Part shown: piece by piece, positions 1-10,404 of the stretch
Layout of the letters: every line of letters begins with the position of its first letter
How positions within the stretch are numbered: position 1 is the first letter of the stretch
Assembly (NCBI RefSeq): GCF_950295315.1
Contig: NC_080175.1
Location: forward strand, 82,587,566-82,651,565
DNA: 64,000 bases
Direction of reading: 5' to 3'
DNA from: Erinaceus europaeus
Lineage: Eukaryota > Chordata > Mammalia > Eulipotyphla > Erinaceidae
Made by a program: the position numbers and the translations under genes
Notes under the pieces: generated by a model
Seen by the model: only the letters and a program-made list of their open reading frames with translations
Databases searched by the model: none
Told to the model about the DNA's origin: nothing

Positions 1-559
1 CATCAAAGCAAAGGATTCTGAGGAGGGAGAGAAAGAGATGGTATGAAGGGATATTGGGGTCTTTGTATACGATTTGGGAAGAGACCTTGGTTGGGAGAGA
101 AAGTGTCCTCGAGACATCTATCATGAAAAAAGAAAGATTATACCTATTTGTTAAAGTCTATACTTTAAGTTCACACCATTAATCCACCAATAAAAAATAT
201 AATAACTTTTCTAATAAATTAGCTAGTGATCTTAATGAAATCTGTCTGTCTTCTGTCATATTCAACTGACAAAATATATTCATGGAAATCTTCATTGTCG
301 TTGCCCAACTACCCAGTCAAAGAAGGAAAGAAAATGCTATGGTATAACTTTTCTTCTAATTTCCACAAGTACCATGGGTATACCTTAATTCATAATTGAA
401 GAACTAATGTTTTCAAAGGTAACATTATACATTTTGGTAGATTTTTTTAATTTAATTACTTTGATCTTGTTATTTTTTCTCAAATGTCCACAAATGCTCA
501 CTCTTTTATCACTATTCAGATTCGTGTTGAGTTCTGACCAGTTTTGGTAGAAAGTAGTT
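1..559. other. AT-rich non-coding DNA, no recognised feature
   Basis: I see no SINE or LINE signature, open frame of note or simple repeat here. It ends at the left target duplication of the composite SINE. Confidence 0.5.
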
Positions 560-571
560 AAGACCTCCCAC

Positions 572-1000
572 TGTGAGATCTGGCTGGGCTAGTGGCTCTT
601 TCTGTGGACTAGGAGACAGACAGACAGAGTTTTCAGGTTCAAAACCTGTACTTCCCAGAAGATGGTCATTTGCTACGGTTAAAAAAAAAAAAAAAAAAAA
701 AAGCTTTTGGGAGTCGGGCTGTAGTGCAGCGGGCTAAGCGCAGGTGGCTCAAAGCACAAAGACCGGCATAAGAATCCCGGTTCGAGCCCTGGCTCCCCAC
801 CTGCAGGGGAGTCGCTTCACAGGCGGTGAAGCAGGTCTGCAGGTGTCTCTCTCTCCTCCTCTCTGTCTTCCCCTCCCTCTCTCCATTTCTCTCTGTCCTA
901 TCCAACAACGACAACAACAATAATAACTACAACAATAAAACAACAAGGGCAACAAAAGGGAATAAATAAATAAAATAAATATTAAAAAAATTTAAAAAAA
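572..1000 (+). mobile_element. Composite SINE insertion (unknown 5' unit plus family A SINE)
   Basis: The whole block lies between perfect 12-bp direct repeats AAGACCTCCCAC (560-571 and 1001-1012). The left part (572 to about 700) has a B-box-like GGTTCAAAACC near 638 and its own A-run (about 681-702). The right part (709-1000) is a family A SINE: GGGAGTCGGGC start, GGTTCGAGCCC B box, a CACCTGCAGG block, a CT-rich stretch, CTATCCAACAACG and an AACAAGGGCAACAAAAGGG tail. Either two SINE units were inserted as one RNA, or the family A copy landed in the A-tail of the first. The sequence alone does not decide between these. Confidence 0.8.
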
Positions 1001-1117
1001 AAGACCTCCCACACTTTGTGTTTGCCTTTGAAGGAAGACCTGAAAACAGGGGACCAATGGAGTCAACCTCAAATATATCAGCCTCAGGAAGCACCTACCA
1101 CCATTACCTCCAAACTA

Positions 1118-1250
1118 AAAGAATGAGGAGGAGGAGGAGGAAGAGTAGGAGGAAAAGAAAAAAAAGGAGCAAAAGAAGGAGAAAGGAGAAGAAAAAGAAA
1201 GAAGAAAAGAGAGAGAGAAATGAAGAAAGAAAGAAAAGAAAGAAAGGAAG

Positions 1251-1281
<31 letters not shown>

Positions 1282-1293
1282 AAGAAAAGAAAG
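1118..1293. repeat. Purine (GA/GAA) low-complexity tract
   Basis: About 175 bp of almost pure A/G ending in a (GA)n run. Apparent Lys/Arg/Glu-rich or Ser/Phe-rich open frames across it are by-products of composition. Confidence 0.9.
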
Positions 1294-1309
1294 TATCTGT
1301 ATAGCTTAC

Positions 1310-2247
1310 ATTCCACCAAATTGACATCTTCCTCCACCGTTGGACACTTTGTCTCTAAGTCTGTTAAACCCATTCTTACTGCCCCACTTTGGAACCCTTG
1401 TATCTGATGCAGCAAATCAACATTAATTATAGTTTGAGTTAGTGCTTTTCTGCTTGTTTCCTTCTTTAATATATTTTCAAACTTCTCAGACTCTCCTGAA
1501 GATAATTGCATACATATTTGAGTGCTTTGTACATCTCATATTTCACAGAAAATCAGTTCATGTTTTGGAAAGCTTTTTACACTTAATATTTTTATTGCAC
1601 TGTAATAAGGTTCATTAGTTTTAGCTGCAGTACCTAATCATATTCAATGCTTATTCATTATTGAACTTTAGATAGTAATGTTTCCTCCCTCCCTAAGAAT
1701 TTACTTTAGTCTTAATTTTCTTTTTCACATAACATTTATGTTTTCCTATCTGAGCAGGTTGATATACAATAGTTTATAATAAATGTTTCACAGTTATGCC
1801 TGTAAAATTATATGTATCATTTCTGAGCATATCTTACTGTATTTAGCTATCTTCTGCTGAGTTGAGGTGGGGCTTCAAACATCCATAAATTCATTGCTTC
1901 CAGAGAAATAAAATATTTTTTTCCTCTTCCCTCCGTGAGAAAGAAACTGTGAGAGACAGAGAAACATTGTGAAGAAACATCACAATATTGGAACTTCTGC
2001 TGATGTGTCATGGGGCTACCATAAGGTCTGAGGAAGTGGCAAAGCATAAAATTACTTATAGGCTATATTCCTAACTACCTGAGAGTTTTTTTAACCAGCA
2101 ATTTGCTCTCTTATCAGTCACATATTCAAAATAGTTCAAAGTATGATTGTTATCTTAATTATTGTTGTTTTTATTTTTATCAAATTATTGTTTTTATCTT
2201 AATCCAACTGTGTAAATGCTTGAGTAATATGGTCTTATCTTCTTTTA
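1310..2247. other. AT-rich non-coding DNA, no recognised feature
   Basis: No recognisable repeat signature or credible coding frame; possibly old diverged repeats. Confidence 0.4.
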
Positions 2248-2259
2248 TTAAATAGTTGG

Positions 2260-2553
2260 GGCAAGGCGATGGCACACTGGTTAAGTGCACAGAGGATCTG
2301 GATTCGAGACCCCGCTCGCCACCTGCAGCAGGAACACTTCACAAGCTGCGAAAGCAAGCCTGCAGATGTCTTTCTCTTTCACTGCCTCTTCCTCCCCTTT
2401 CAGTTTCTCTCTGTCCCAGCAAATAAAATGGAAAAAGAAATAAAAAAACAGAAACAGGAAAAAATGGCCACCAGGAGCAGTGGCTTTGTTGTGCCAGCAC
2501 AAAGCCGCAGTGATAACCCTAGAGTCAAAGAATAATTAAATCAAATTAAATTG
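2260..2553 (+). mobile_element. Family A-long SINE
   Basis: Flanked by perfect 12-bp duplications TTAAATAGTTGG (2248-2259, 2554-2565). It has a tRNA-like head with a GGATTCGAGACC B box, the CACCTGCAG core and a CT-rich middle. A distal block reads CACCAGGAGCAGTGGCTT through AGTGATAACCC, which defines the long variant. Confidence 0.9.
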
Positions 2554-2597
2554 TTAAATAGTTGGTAGTTGTTTCGTCCAGCATTTTAGTTATAGAC

Positions 2598-2650
2598 CAC
2601 TCTGATCAAGAGTGGTGCACTCAGTAGAGAGAACACAGTATCATGTGCAA
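2598..2650 (+). mobile_element. SINE head cut by the sequence gap
   Basis: GTGGTGCACTCAGTAGAGAGAACACAGTATCATGTGCAA resembles the tRNA-like head of a family B-type SINE. The rest would lie in the gap. Confidence 0.4.
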
Positions 2651-2850
2651 NNNNNNNNNNNNNNNNNNNNNNNNNNNNNNNNNNNNNNNNNNNNNNNNNN
2701 NNNNNNNNNNNNNNNNNNNNNNNNNNNNNNNNNNNNNNNNNNNNNNNNNNNNNNNNNNNNNNNNNNNNNNNNNNNNNNNNNNNNNNNNNNNNNNNNNNNN
2801 NNNNNNNNNNNNNNNNNNNNNNNNNNNNNNNNNNNNNNNNNNNNNNNNNN
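2651..2850. other. Assembly gap (200 N)
   Basis: Exactly 200 undetermined bases. Open frames running through the N block are meaningless. Confidence 1.
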
Positions 2851-2897
2851 AACAACAAGGGCAACAAAAGGGAATAAATAAACAAATAAATATTTTT
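2851..2897 (+). mobile_element. Family A SINE tail after the gap
   Basis: AACAACAAGGGCAACAAAAG followed by a GGGAATAAATAAA tail is the 3' end of a family A SINE whose body is in the gap. Confidence 0.85.
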
Positions 2898-2909
2898 TGA
2901 AAACTTACC

Positions 2910-3214
2910 AAATGAATAAGAATGAAAATGAGGAGGAAGAAGAGAATGAGAAAAAGATGAAGGAGCAAAAGATGATGGGGGGCTAAAATGACAGTTCACT
3001 GAGATCACTGTCTGAATCTTTATAAGTAAATAATAATGTTTTTCAGAGTTCAAAGTATGTGATGGTATAATCTGAAGGATCTCAAGAATTCTACTCACCT
3101 CTTTGTTTTATTTAATATGTGAAACAATATTTGCTTTGCTTATTTCAACCAATTTACTATCAAAATAATTCTTAAAGTTAGGTTGCAAATTAATTTCAGG
3201 TGTATTTAATCCAA
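2910..3214 (+). repeat. Left arm of a 305-bp perfect inverted repeat
   Basis: The reverse complement of this segment equals 4690-4994 with no mismatch or indel that I could find by eye. The arm begins 60 bp after the N gap. It is otherwise AT-rich, apart from a GA-rich part at 2915-2980. Confidence 0.9.
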
Positions 3215-3559
3215 ATCTCATATAAATTGGGAACTATCTTGCCAGTTCCAGAAATAATTGGAACCCACAATATTCTTTCAGAAAATAGTGATGTGTCTTA
3301 CATTCTTTCAGGACATAATATAATGATTTTAACTTGATATTTTAATCTTCCTTAATGTCTTTTATAATACTGGATACATAGCATTCTCTTTTATCACGTT
3401 TGCCTTTTACAGTTCAAATTAGTCTATGCTTTTTCTTGAAAGTGTGTGAGGGTTCATCTCACCTGTGGATTAAAGATCAAGTAGGTTCTAAGACATAGGA
3501 AACTTCTTACAACTTGATATATCAGGCATCAGATTCACATTTTCTTGTTGTTAGCCAAA
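3215..3559. other. Spacer of the inverted repeat, left part
   Basis: AT-rich DNA with no recognised feature. Confidence 0.4.
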
Positions 3560-3572
3560 TCAGGTTTTTCTT

Positions 3573-3860
3573 TTTTTTTTCTTTTATTATTATTTTTTAT
3601 TATATTTATTTTTCCATTTTGTTGCCCTTATTTGTTGTTGTTGTTGTAGTTATTATTGTCGTTGTTAGATAGGACAGAGAAAAATGAAGAGAGGAGGAGA
3701 AGATAGAGAAGGGGAGAGAAAGACACTTGCAGACCTGCTTCACCACCTGTGAAGCAATTCACCTGCAGGTGGGGAGCCGGGGGCTTGAACCGGGATCCTT
3801 ATGCAGGTCCCTGCGCTTCGCACCACCTGCACTTAACCCACTGCCCTGCCGCCCCACTCC
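3573..3860 (-). mobile_element. Family A SINE
   Basis: Antisense copy: T-rich start, TTGTTGCCC, CT-rich complement, TGCAGACCTGCTTCACC, CTTGAACCGGGATCC (complement of the B box) and CCGCCCCACTCC end. Near-perfect duplications TCAGGTTTTTCT / TCAGGCTTTTCT flank it (about 3560-3571 and 3867-3878). Confidence 0.9.
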
Positions 3861-4154
3861 ACAAGTTCAGGCTTTTCTAATGAGACTATGTTGTCACATT
3901 GGGAGGGGATCTCTAAGTGAAATGACAATTAAACGCCCATCACCCCCCCACCTCTTTTCCTTCCAGTTGTAGAAAAACATTACTCCTATTATTCTGTTCT
4001 CCTATGTAGGTGTCACTGGACCACCATACTAAATACTATAGATTAGGTGACTTTAAATAACAGAAATTTATTTTCTCATAATTCTGAAAACTAAAATTCC
4101 AAGATTAATGTATCTATGTACTTAGTATATCCTGAGAATTTTCATTTGGTTTTT

Positions 4155-4278
4155 ATTTATTTTTTGCTAAATCACTGCTCAGTTCTGGTTTGGTGCAGCA
4201 GGGGATTGAACCTGGGACTTTAGGGGCTCAGGCATGAGAGTCTCTGCATAACCATTATGCTATCTACCCCCACCCTCT
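4155..4278 (-). mobile_element. Family C SINE
   Basis: On the + strand it reads ACTGCTCAGTTCTGG, GGGATTGAACCTGGGACTTT, AGGCATGAGAGTCTCT and ATAACCATTATGCTATCTACC. The minus strand therefore has a tRNA-like head (GGTAGATAGCATAATGG) and a GGTTCAATCCC B box. TTTGGTTTTT repeats flank it. Confidence 0.8.
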
Positions 4279-4280
4279 TT

Positions 4281-4689
4281 TTGGTTTTTTAGATACATTC
4301 TCACTTTGTATTCATATGACCAGAATTTTTTTATGTGTCCCTTTTGTTTAAATTAGCTGCTATTATAAGCAATACATTGGACTAAGGCTCAACCCGATGA
4401 CATCAAAAAAGCCATAGTACTACTAAAGCTTAGGGCTTTAACATGTGAATTTCTGATAGAACAGGAGAGTAAGGGCAAATTCAGATGTAACATCACTCTT
4501 CAATTGCATATTGCTGCAAATCAAAAAATTTACTTTAAAAATATCATCATGCTCCAAAGAAAGAAAAATGAATTTAATGACTGATTAAACATAAAACATA
4601 TTTCTAAATGACATTTCATGATGACTTGATGTATCAAAGTAAAATTCACATTGGTTTATCAATAAAGTAGAAACAAAACTATCAGAAAA
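4281..4689. other. Spacer of the inverted repeat, right part
   Basis: AT-rich DNA with no recognised feature. Confidence 0.4.
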
Positions 4690-4994
4690 TTGGATTAAAT
4701 ACACCTGAAATTAATTTGCAACCTAACTTTAAGAATTATTTTGATAGTAAATTGGTTGAAATAAGCAAAGCAAATATTGTTTCACATATTAAATAAAACA
4801 AAGAGGTGAGTAGAATTCTTGAGATCCTTCAGATTATACCATCACATACTTTGAACTCTGAAAAACATTATTATTTACTTATAAAGATTCAGACAGTGAT
4901 CTCAGTGAACTGTCATTTTAGCCCCCCATCATCTTTTGCTCCTTCATCTTTTTCTCATTCTCTTCTTCCTCCTCATTTTCATTCTTATTCATTT
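4690..4994 (-). repeat. Right arm of the 305-bp inverted repeat
   Basis: Exact reverse complement of 2910-3214; the spacer is 1,475 bp. Sequence outside both ends of the arms does not match, so the ends are sharp. Confidence 0.9.
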
Positions 4995-5074
4995 CCATTC
5001 TAGCAGGCAAGATTTATCCCAGAAAGGTCCTACTGCTCCTAGGCCCAGCAGACCCCCACCTTCAAAAAATGTTC

Positions 5075-5275
5075 AGATTGAGTCAAAGAGCAATAGAGAT
5101 ACAGAGAGAGAAAAAGAGACAGGAGACACATCAAAACACCACTCCACCAGCCATGAAACCTTATTGATGCTTGAGTAGTGTCTATGTCATTCTGAGGCTC
5201 AAGCCCAGGTATCCATGCATGGTAAAGTCAGAGGACTCTATCTGGTGAGATATGTCCCAGAACCCTTTATTTGTT
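5075..5275 (-). mobile_element. Old SINE remnant (family unclear)
   Basis: AGAGATACAGAGAGAGAAAA, then a GAGGCTCAAGCCCAGG (inverted B box-like) segment and a CATGGTAAAGTCAGAGGACT end. The order is that of an antisense tRNA-derived SINE, but diverged. Confidence 0.4.
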
Positions 5276-5651
5276 CTTAACATTTCCTTCAAGTGCTATT
5301 ATGATAATTATTTTGTTACATCATATATTGAAGATTTAAATAAGTGCTTAATTCAATATTTTAGCTTATGTCTACCTCACTCTTATGGCCATATATGTGT
5401 TATCTTCCAAACTTATTGACTCTGTGCCATATAATGACTGTAAATTTGTTGTCAACTTTCCTATAATCTTTATTATTAGAAAAAATTGGAAAATCTCTTT
5501 TACCAAATTCTTTTACTATACCCTAGCCTAAGGAAATGAAAATCAAAGAAGTTAATAGAATGAGTGAAACTACAAGGAAAGCCAACAAAAATGATACTTA
5601 GTTATTATACCATTTTTGGATAGTTTCTTAATCAGATACATGTGTTACTTT

Positions 5652-5823
5652 TTAATTATTTTATTATTTTAATTAGAGAGACATGATAGAAAGAGAGAGA
5701 GAGAGAAAGACCAAATGACTGCTCAGCTCTAATTTATTATGGTAGTGCTGAAGACTGAACCTGAAACTTCTGAGTCTCAAGTATGAAAATATTTTACAAA
5801 AACATAATGCTATTTTTCCAGCC
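5652..5823 (-). mobile_element. Family C SINE, diverged
   Basis: Contains GACTGCTCAGCTCTAATTTA, GACTGAACCTGAAACTT, GAGTCTCAAGTATGA and ATAATGCTATTTTTCCAG, in the order of antisense family C, after a (GA)n stretch. Confidence 0.7.
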
Positions 5824-5824
5824 T

Positions 5825-6126
5825 CAAATATATCAGTTCCATTCCTTCTTCTCATCCTTCTCCTTCTACTTCTCCTTCCTCTTCTTCTCCTTGTTCTTCT
5901 TTTTTTTATATACGGTACCAGAACTGGAATATTTAAACAAATCACTGAAAGATTTACATTCAATTAAGTGAGATTATTAAGAGGATGTAGTAGTAAAATT
6001 CATGAGAATTTACTAGAGAGAAGGATTGTTTTAGAAGGGAAGAAGAACACAGATAAAAACCGGAGATGGAAGAAGTAAACTGCTTGAGGGGAATAAAAAA
6101 ACATTATTTCTAAGCAGTTAAAATAA
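5825..6126. other. Non-coding DNA with a pyrimidine-rich stretch
   Basis: A CTTCTCCTT-type pyrimidine run at about 5840-5910; otherwise nothing recognised. Confidence 0.4.
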
Positions 6127-6134
6127 ACAAAAGA

Positions 6135-6912
6135 TATTGCATCCGCCGATAACAACCTAACCAACGCAATGATTGCCACCTCAACATGCTTCACATCAGA
6201 CTGTGTCCAGAGACTTCACATGTGGAATGACAACCCTTAAGCTTCCTTACTCGGGTGAGACCTTTCTTTTCATAGTATACTCTAATTTCATCTCAGGTGG
6301 TTCACTTTCTAACAAAGTCCCAAAACCTAGATATAAACCAGGTTCTGTGAGAGAGAGCATATCTTCACACGTATCTATAAACTACTGCAAAATATATACC
6401 TGAAAGCAGAAGTACACTAGAGTTTGCAGTGAGTACCTCCCTAACACTTCCTCTCCACTATTCCAAGCTTTGGGTTCATGATTGCTCAACAATTTGTTTG
6501 GCTTCGTATGTTAACTCTCTTTTCAGTCACCAGGTTCCAGATGCCATCAGGATGCCAGCCAGGCTTCCCTGGATTGAAGACCCCACCAATGTGTCCTGGA
6601 GCTCTGCTTCCCCAGAGACACACCCTACTAGTGAAAGAGAGAGGCAGACTGGGAGTATGGACCGACCAGTCAATGCCCATGTTCAGCAGGGAAGCAATTA
6701 CAGAAGCCAGACCTTCTACCTTCTGCAACCCACAATGACCCTGGGTCCATGCTCTCAGAGGGATGGAGAATGGGAAAGCTATCAGGGGAGGGGGTGGGAT
6801 ACGGAGATTGGGTGGTGGGAATTGTGTGGAGTTGTACCCCTCCTACCCTATGGTTTTGTTAATTAATCCTTTCTTAAATAAAAAATAAATAAATAAATAA
6901 ATAAATAAATAT
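6135..6912 (+). mobile_element. 5'-truncated L1, 3'UTR only
   Basis: Matches the 3'UTR of the full-length L1 from about 17125 to its end (GACAACCCTTAAGCTTCC, CATCAGGATGCCAGCCAGGC, ATGGACCGACCAGTCAATGC), ending in TCCTTTCTTAAATAAAAAAT and an (AAAT)n tail. Short duplications ACAAAAGA lie at 6127-6134 and 6913-6920. Unlike the full-length copy it contains the 279-nt block 6255-6533. Confidence 0.92.
6255..6533 (+). other. 279-nt intron-like block of the L1 3'UTR
   Basis: Begins GTGAGACC after CTCGG. It ends with a pyrimidine tract CTCTCTTTTCAG and then TCACCAG, before GTTCCAGATG. The same block of the same length is present at 60274-60552 and, inverted, at 20838-21116. It is precisely missing at 17239/17240. 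Confidence 0.75.
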
Positions 6913-6924
6913 ACAAAAGAAATC

Positions 6925-7045
6925 CAGCAAGATAGTTCACCAGTCTTCTTATGCAAGAGACCTAGATTAAAGCCTGACTCCTACTGAACTGAAGGATGCT
7001 TCCTAGCTATGGTGTGTCTTTCTCTCTTTGGCTTGGTCTTTTTGT
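6925..7045 (+). mobile_element. Old SINE remnant
   Basis: AGCAAGATAGTTCACCAGTC, then TTATGCAAGAGACCTAGATTAAAGCC (B-box position) and a TGTGTCTTTCTCTCTTTGGC tail. SINE-like order but diverged. Confidence 0.4.
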
Positions 7046-7305
7046 TTCCTTTTTCATTTTATCTTTATTGGGGAGATTAATGTTTTACAGTCAACAGTAA
7101 TCTACAATAGTTTGTACATGTGTAACATTTCTCAGTTTTCCACATAATAATTCAGCACCTTCTAGGTCCTCCTTTGCCATCATGTTCGTGGATCTTAACC
7201 CCCACCCCAAGCCACCCCAGAGTCTTTTACTTTGGTGCAATACACCAAACCCACTATAAGTTCTTCTTTGTGTTTTCTTATTTTTCAATGTATCTGTTTC
7301 TAAGG
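7046..7305 (-). mobile_element. L1 3'UTR fragment of a second hedgehog L1 lineage
   Basis: Starts TTTATCTTTATTGGGGAG then TTAATGTTTTACAGTCAACAG. It contains CCCAGAGTCTTTTACTTTGG and GTGCAATACACCAAACCC. Related antisense segments occur near 22170, 52575-53226 and 62669. At 52.6-53.2 kb this sequence is continuous with antisense L1 ORF2, so it is the 3'UTR of an L1 different from the 10.4-kb element. Confidence 0.6.
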
Positions 7306-7905
7306 TGTACTTTGGAGATGCATTGGTAGAAATGAATATATATCTTGGCAAATAAAACAAGTATTCTTTGTCAATAAAAAATTAACTAAAGCTATTTTCT
7401 GGAGAAAAACAGAAACTTTAAAAAGAGTTTTAGAGTTGCAGTTTTTGAATAGGTTATCTAGTGGCCACAGATTTCTCCCTGGTGTGTATATTGACCTAGA
7501 ATTCAATAACCACCTGCATACCTCCTTGTAGATCAATATTAAATCCATGGCATGGAATTGAGATGGACATCTATGGTTATTCAGATGAAACTTAGGGCCA
7601 AAGGAGAATAAAATACAAAAAAGGAAAGCTTTCACCCAGCGAGTAAGCTTTTCTTGTGCATGTATCATATAGTAGATATAATATAATAGAATAGATGCAT
7701 AATTTGACAGATACTATATTAAAACAATACAGATACTACAATGAATTTTCCTTTTTATCCTAAGATAGCCAAAAAAGTTACACAAAGGAAAAGAGAAGCT
7801 TCTTTGGATAGTGTTTATGAGGGAGAAGCTTTCATATATCTTTAATTCTGTCACCATAATATTCTTTAATTGCCATGAACAATATTTACCAAAGGAGAGA
7901 TACAA
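7306..7905. other. Non-coding DNA, no recognised feature
   Basis: About 600 bp of AT-rich DNA without a clear repeat signature. Confidence 0.4.
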
Positions 7906-7909
7906 AGGG

Positions 7910-8870
7910 CCAACAGACATGTGAAAAACTATGCAAATGCACTGATTAAAGAGAAATTTAGTAAAGACAACAGTGAGCTACCATATCACACCTGTGAGAA
8001 TACGATACACCAGAAAGGACAGAACAAGATATGTTAGAGTGGTGGTGGATGTAAGAGATACAGTTGCATTACAGGTGTATACTTATGTTCATAGAAGCAC
8101 AATTTGTAATAGCCCAAACTTAGAAGTTCTAACAACAGAGTGGCTATGAAGGTTGTGGTATATGTGCACACTGGAAAACTGCTAAGAAAGAAGTCATTTT
8201 CTTTTCCTTTTTTTGCCTCCAGGGTTAGACTAGGGCTCGGTGCCTGCACTACGAATCCACTGCTCCTGGAGGCCATTTTTTCCATTTTCGTTGCCCTTGT
8301 TATTGCGCTTGTTGTAGTTGTTATTGTTGTGCTGGATAGGACAGATAGAAATCGATATAGAACAGCAAGACAGAGGAGGAGAGAAAGATAGACACCTGCA
8401 GATCTGCTTCACCGCTTGCAAAGCAACTCCTTGCAGATGGGGAGCCTAACGCCAGTCTTTGGCTTTGTGCCATGTGAGCTTAACCGGCTGTATGCATAGT
8501 TCCCATGAATGAAGTCATTTTCTTCACCTGCGCTTGGATGGAGCTTGAAGGAATCATGTCAAGTGAGATAAGTCAGAAAGAAAAAGATGTCTATGGGATG
8601 ATCTCACTCACGGGTAAAAGTAAGTAAAGAAAGGTGAAACATGAAATAAAATGTGGACTGCTGGTGTATTGACTAAAGCAAAGAACTCTGGGGAAGGAAG
8701 ATGGAGGGTTTGGGGGTGGGAGTGGGGAGTTCAGGTCCTGATAAATGATGCTGGACTTACTCTGAGAGTGGGCATGCTTTGCAGACATTTATCTTCTTGA
8801 GATAGAAACTATACCCATGTGTCACTAACTGTACTGTAAGCCATTGACCTCCCAATGAAAAAAGAAAAAA
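7910..8870 (+). mobile_element. Old L1 3' end (ORF2 C-terminus to 3'UTR), split by a SINE
   Basis: Decayed ORF2 end: ACATGTGAAAAACTATGCAA, ATGTTCATAGAAGCACAATT, TGTGGTATATGTGCACACTG, then after the SINE GGATGGAGCTTGAAGGAATC and GATGTCTATGGGATGATCTC. It ends in an A-rich tail near 8870. Many stops. Confidence 0.8.
8204..8510 (-). mobile_element. Family A-long SINE inside an old L1
   Basis: Antisense long variant: TTTTGCCTCCAGGGTTAG, CACTACGAATCCACTGCTCC, TTGCCCTTGTTATTGC and TTAACCGGCTG end. Perfect 14-bp duplication GAAGTCATTTTCTT of the L1 target at 8190-8203 and 8511-8524. Confidence 0.92.
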
Positions 8871-8935
8871 AATCTTACTTTACTCTAGTTTCTTATTGAG
8901 TGCCTACTCTTTTAACTTATAAAAACTTTCTTCTT

Positions 8936-9141
8936 GGGATCAAGTGGTGGTGTACTTTGGCTGAGTACACATGTTATAATGCTCAAGGGTTCAAGCCCCC
9001 CTGCTCCCTATCTTCTGGGGGAAATCTTTATGAGTGGTAAAGCAGAGCTGCAGGAGTCTCTCTCCCTCTCCATCACCTCCTTCCCTCTCAATTTCTAATT
9101 GTCTTCTTCCAATTACTAAATAAAAATAAGTTTTTAAAAGA
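8936..9141 (+). mobile_element. Family B SINE
   Basis: GTGGTGGTGTACTTTGGCTG, ACACATGTTATAATGC, AGGGTTCAAGCCCCC (B box), GTGGTAAAGCAGAGCTGCAGG, CT-rich tract and an AATAAAAATAAG tail. Confidence 0.85.
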
Positions 9142-9606
9142 CCTATCTTTCCTACACCCACAGATTTCTAGACAGCCAAAGTTATCAGACTATTATTTCT
9201 TACACAATATCTTTAGTATATTGTATTTCATACTAAGTTCTAGCTCCTCAATTTTTTTTTCTGTAAATAATAAGTCTTGTTTGTGTTCATCATCATAAAT
9301 GAATAACTAATGATTAGATTTCCCCTATCAGTTTTACAACTGCTTCAGCAAGATATTCCATGGGATAAATTTCAGTCATAGATGTAGACAGTATATTATT
9401 ATATTATTATAAGATGCTTCTCCTAGTTTCTCATTATTAATCTACTATACTCTTTGATCTTGCAATTGCTAGTATTTCCCTTTAACAATAAGAAAACATA
9501 CTTTTATAAAATAATATGAAAAGATTCTTCCTATAAGGTATTTCTGAGCTATCCCTTACATTAATATAAAAAAGCAGAATGCCATTTTGAATAAGAATTT
9601 TCAGTT
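9142..9606. other. AT-rich non-coding DNA
   Basis: Nothing recognised. Confidence 0.4.
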
Positions 9607-9617
9607 AAAATTACTGT

Positions 9618-9826
9618 TAGGGCTTGGATGATGGTTCACATAGTTGAGCTCACAGGTTACCATGCTTACTGGAACCTGTTCAAGCAAGTCCCTGATACTT
9701 ATTTGCAGGAGGTAAATTACAAAAGCAGTGAAGCAGTACTGCTGTATCTCTATTTCTCTCTCTTTCTCTCTCTCTCTCCCTTTGCTCTCAATTTCTATCT
9801 CTTCAAAAATAAAAACAAATTACTTT
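9618..9826 (+). mobile_element. Family B SINE, old
   Basis: GGCTTGGATGATGGTTCACA head, CTGTTCAAGCAAGTCCC at the B-box position, GTGAAGCAGTACTGCTG, (CT)n and an A-rich end. Imperfect AAATTACT repeats flank it. Confidence 0.65.
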
Positions 9827-10075
9827 TAGTTCAATATTCACCTTTGCTTTATATTCTTTATTTGAAATTGAATCAAGCTAGGCATTTTAATTGATAGTTA
9901 AAGCACATTATGTACTATTGAGGCAATTTAATGATTTATGGCATTTTTAATAATTGAAAATGTACTTATTTATGAGTGAATTACCTCTCAATAATATATC
10001 TTCTTTTACTGACAATGGGAGGAGTATTATAACATTATATGTTTACAATAGATGCTAGAAATAATTTTTACTTTT

Positions 10076-10367
10076 TAAAACTTTTTCCCTTTTGTTGCCC
10101 TTATTGTTGTTTTTTCCTTATTGTTGTTGTTATTATTACTATTGTTGCCATTGCTGTCATCATTGTTGGAGAGGACAGAGAGAAAAAGAGAGGGAGGTGG
10201 GGAAGACAGAGAGGAGGAGATAAAGATAGACACCTGCATACCTGCTTCACACTTGTGAAGTGAACCCCCTGCAGGTGGGGAGCCGGGGCTTGAACTGGGA
10301 TCTTGACACCCATCCTTGTGCTTTGCTTTATGTGTGCTTAACCCGCTGCGCCACCGCCTTGCTCCTG
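10076..10367 (-). mobile_element. Family A SINE
   Basis: Antisense: CCTTTTGTTGCCCTTATTG, (GTT)n, GAGGACAGAGAGAAAAAGAG, ACACCTGCATACCTGCTTCA, GGGGCTTGAACTGGGATC and GCGCCACCGCCTTGCTCC. Perfect 15-bp duplications ATAATTTTTACTTTT (10061-10075, 10368-10382). Confidence 0.95.
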
Positions 10368-10404
10368 ATAATTTTTACTTTTAATGTAATTTAAAATGGT
10401 GAGA

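Noticed and set aside
709..800. Possible tRNA genes at the many GGTTCGAGCCC motifs
   Set aside because: They are B boxes of tRNA-derived SINEs. No cloverleaf with paired acceptor arms is complete, and CT-rich bodies and A-tails follow.
1018..1407. Lys/Arg-rich open frame on + and Phe/Ser-rich frames on -
   Set aside because: They cover a GA/GAA simple repeat; composition alone explains them.
2586..3098. Open frames crossing 2651-2850
   Set aside because: Most of each frame is N. The remainder is the inverted-repeat arm, which is not coding.
4806..5178. A protein-like frame repeated at 2.9 kb and 4.8 kb (MSRILEILQIIPSH)
   Set aside because: The identity comes from the 305-bp DNA inverted repeat; codon use and the AT/CT-rich content give no sign of coding.
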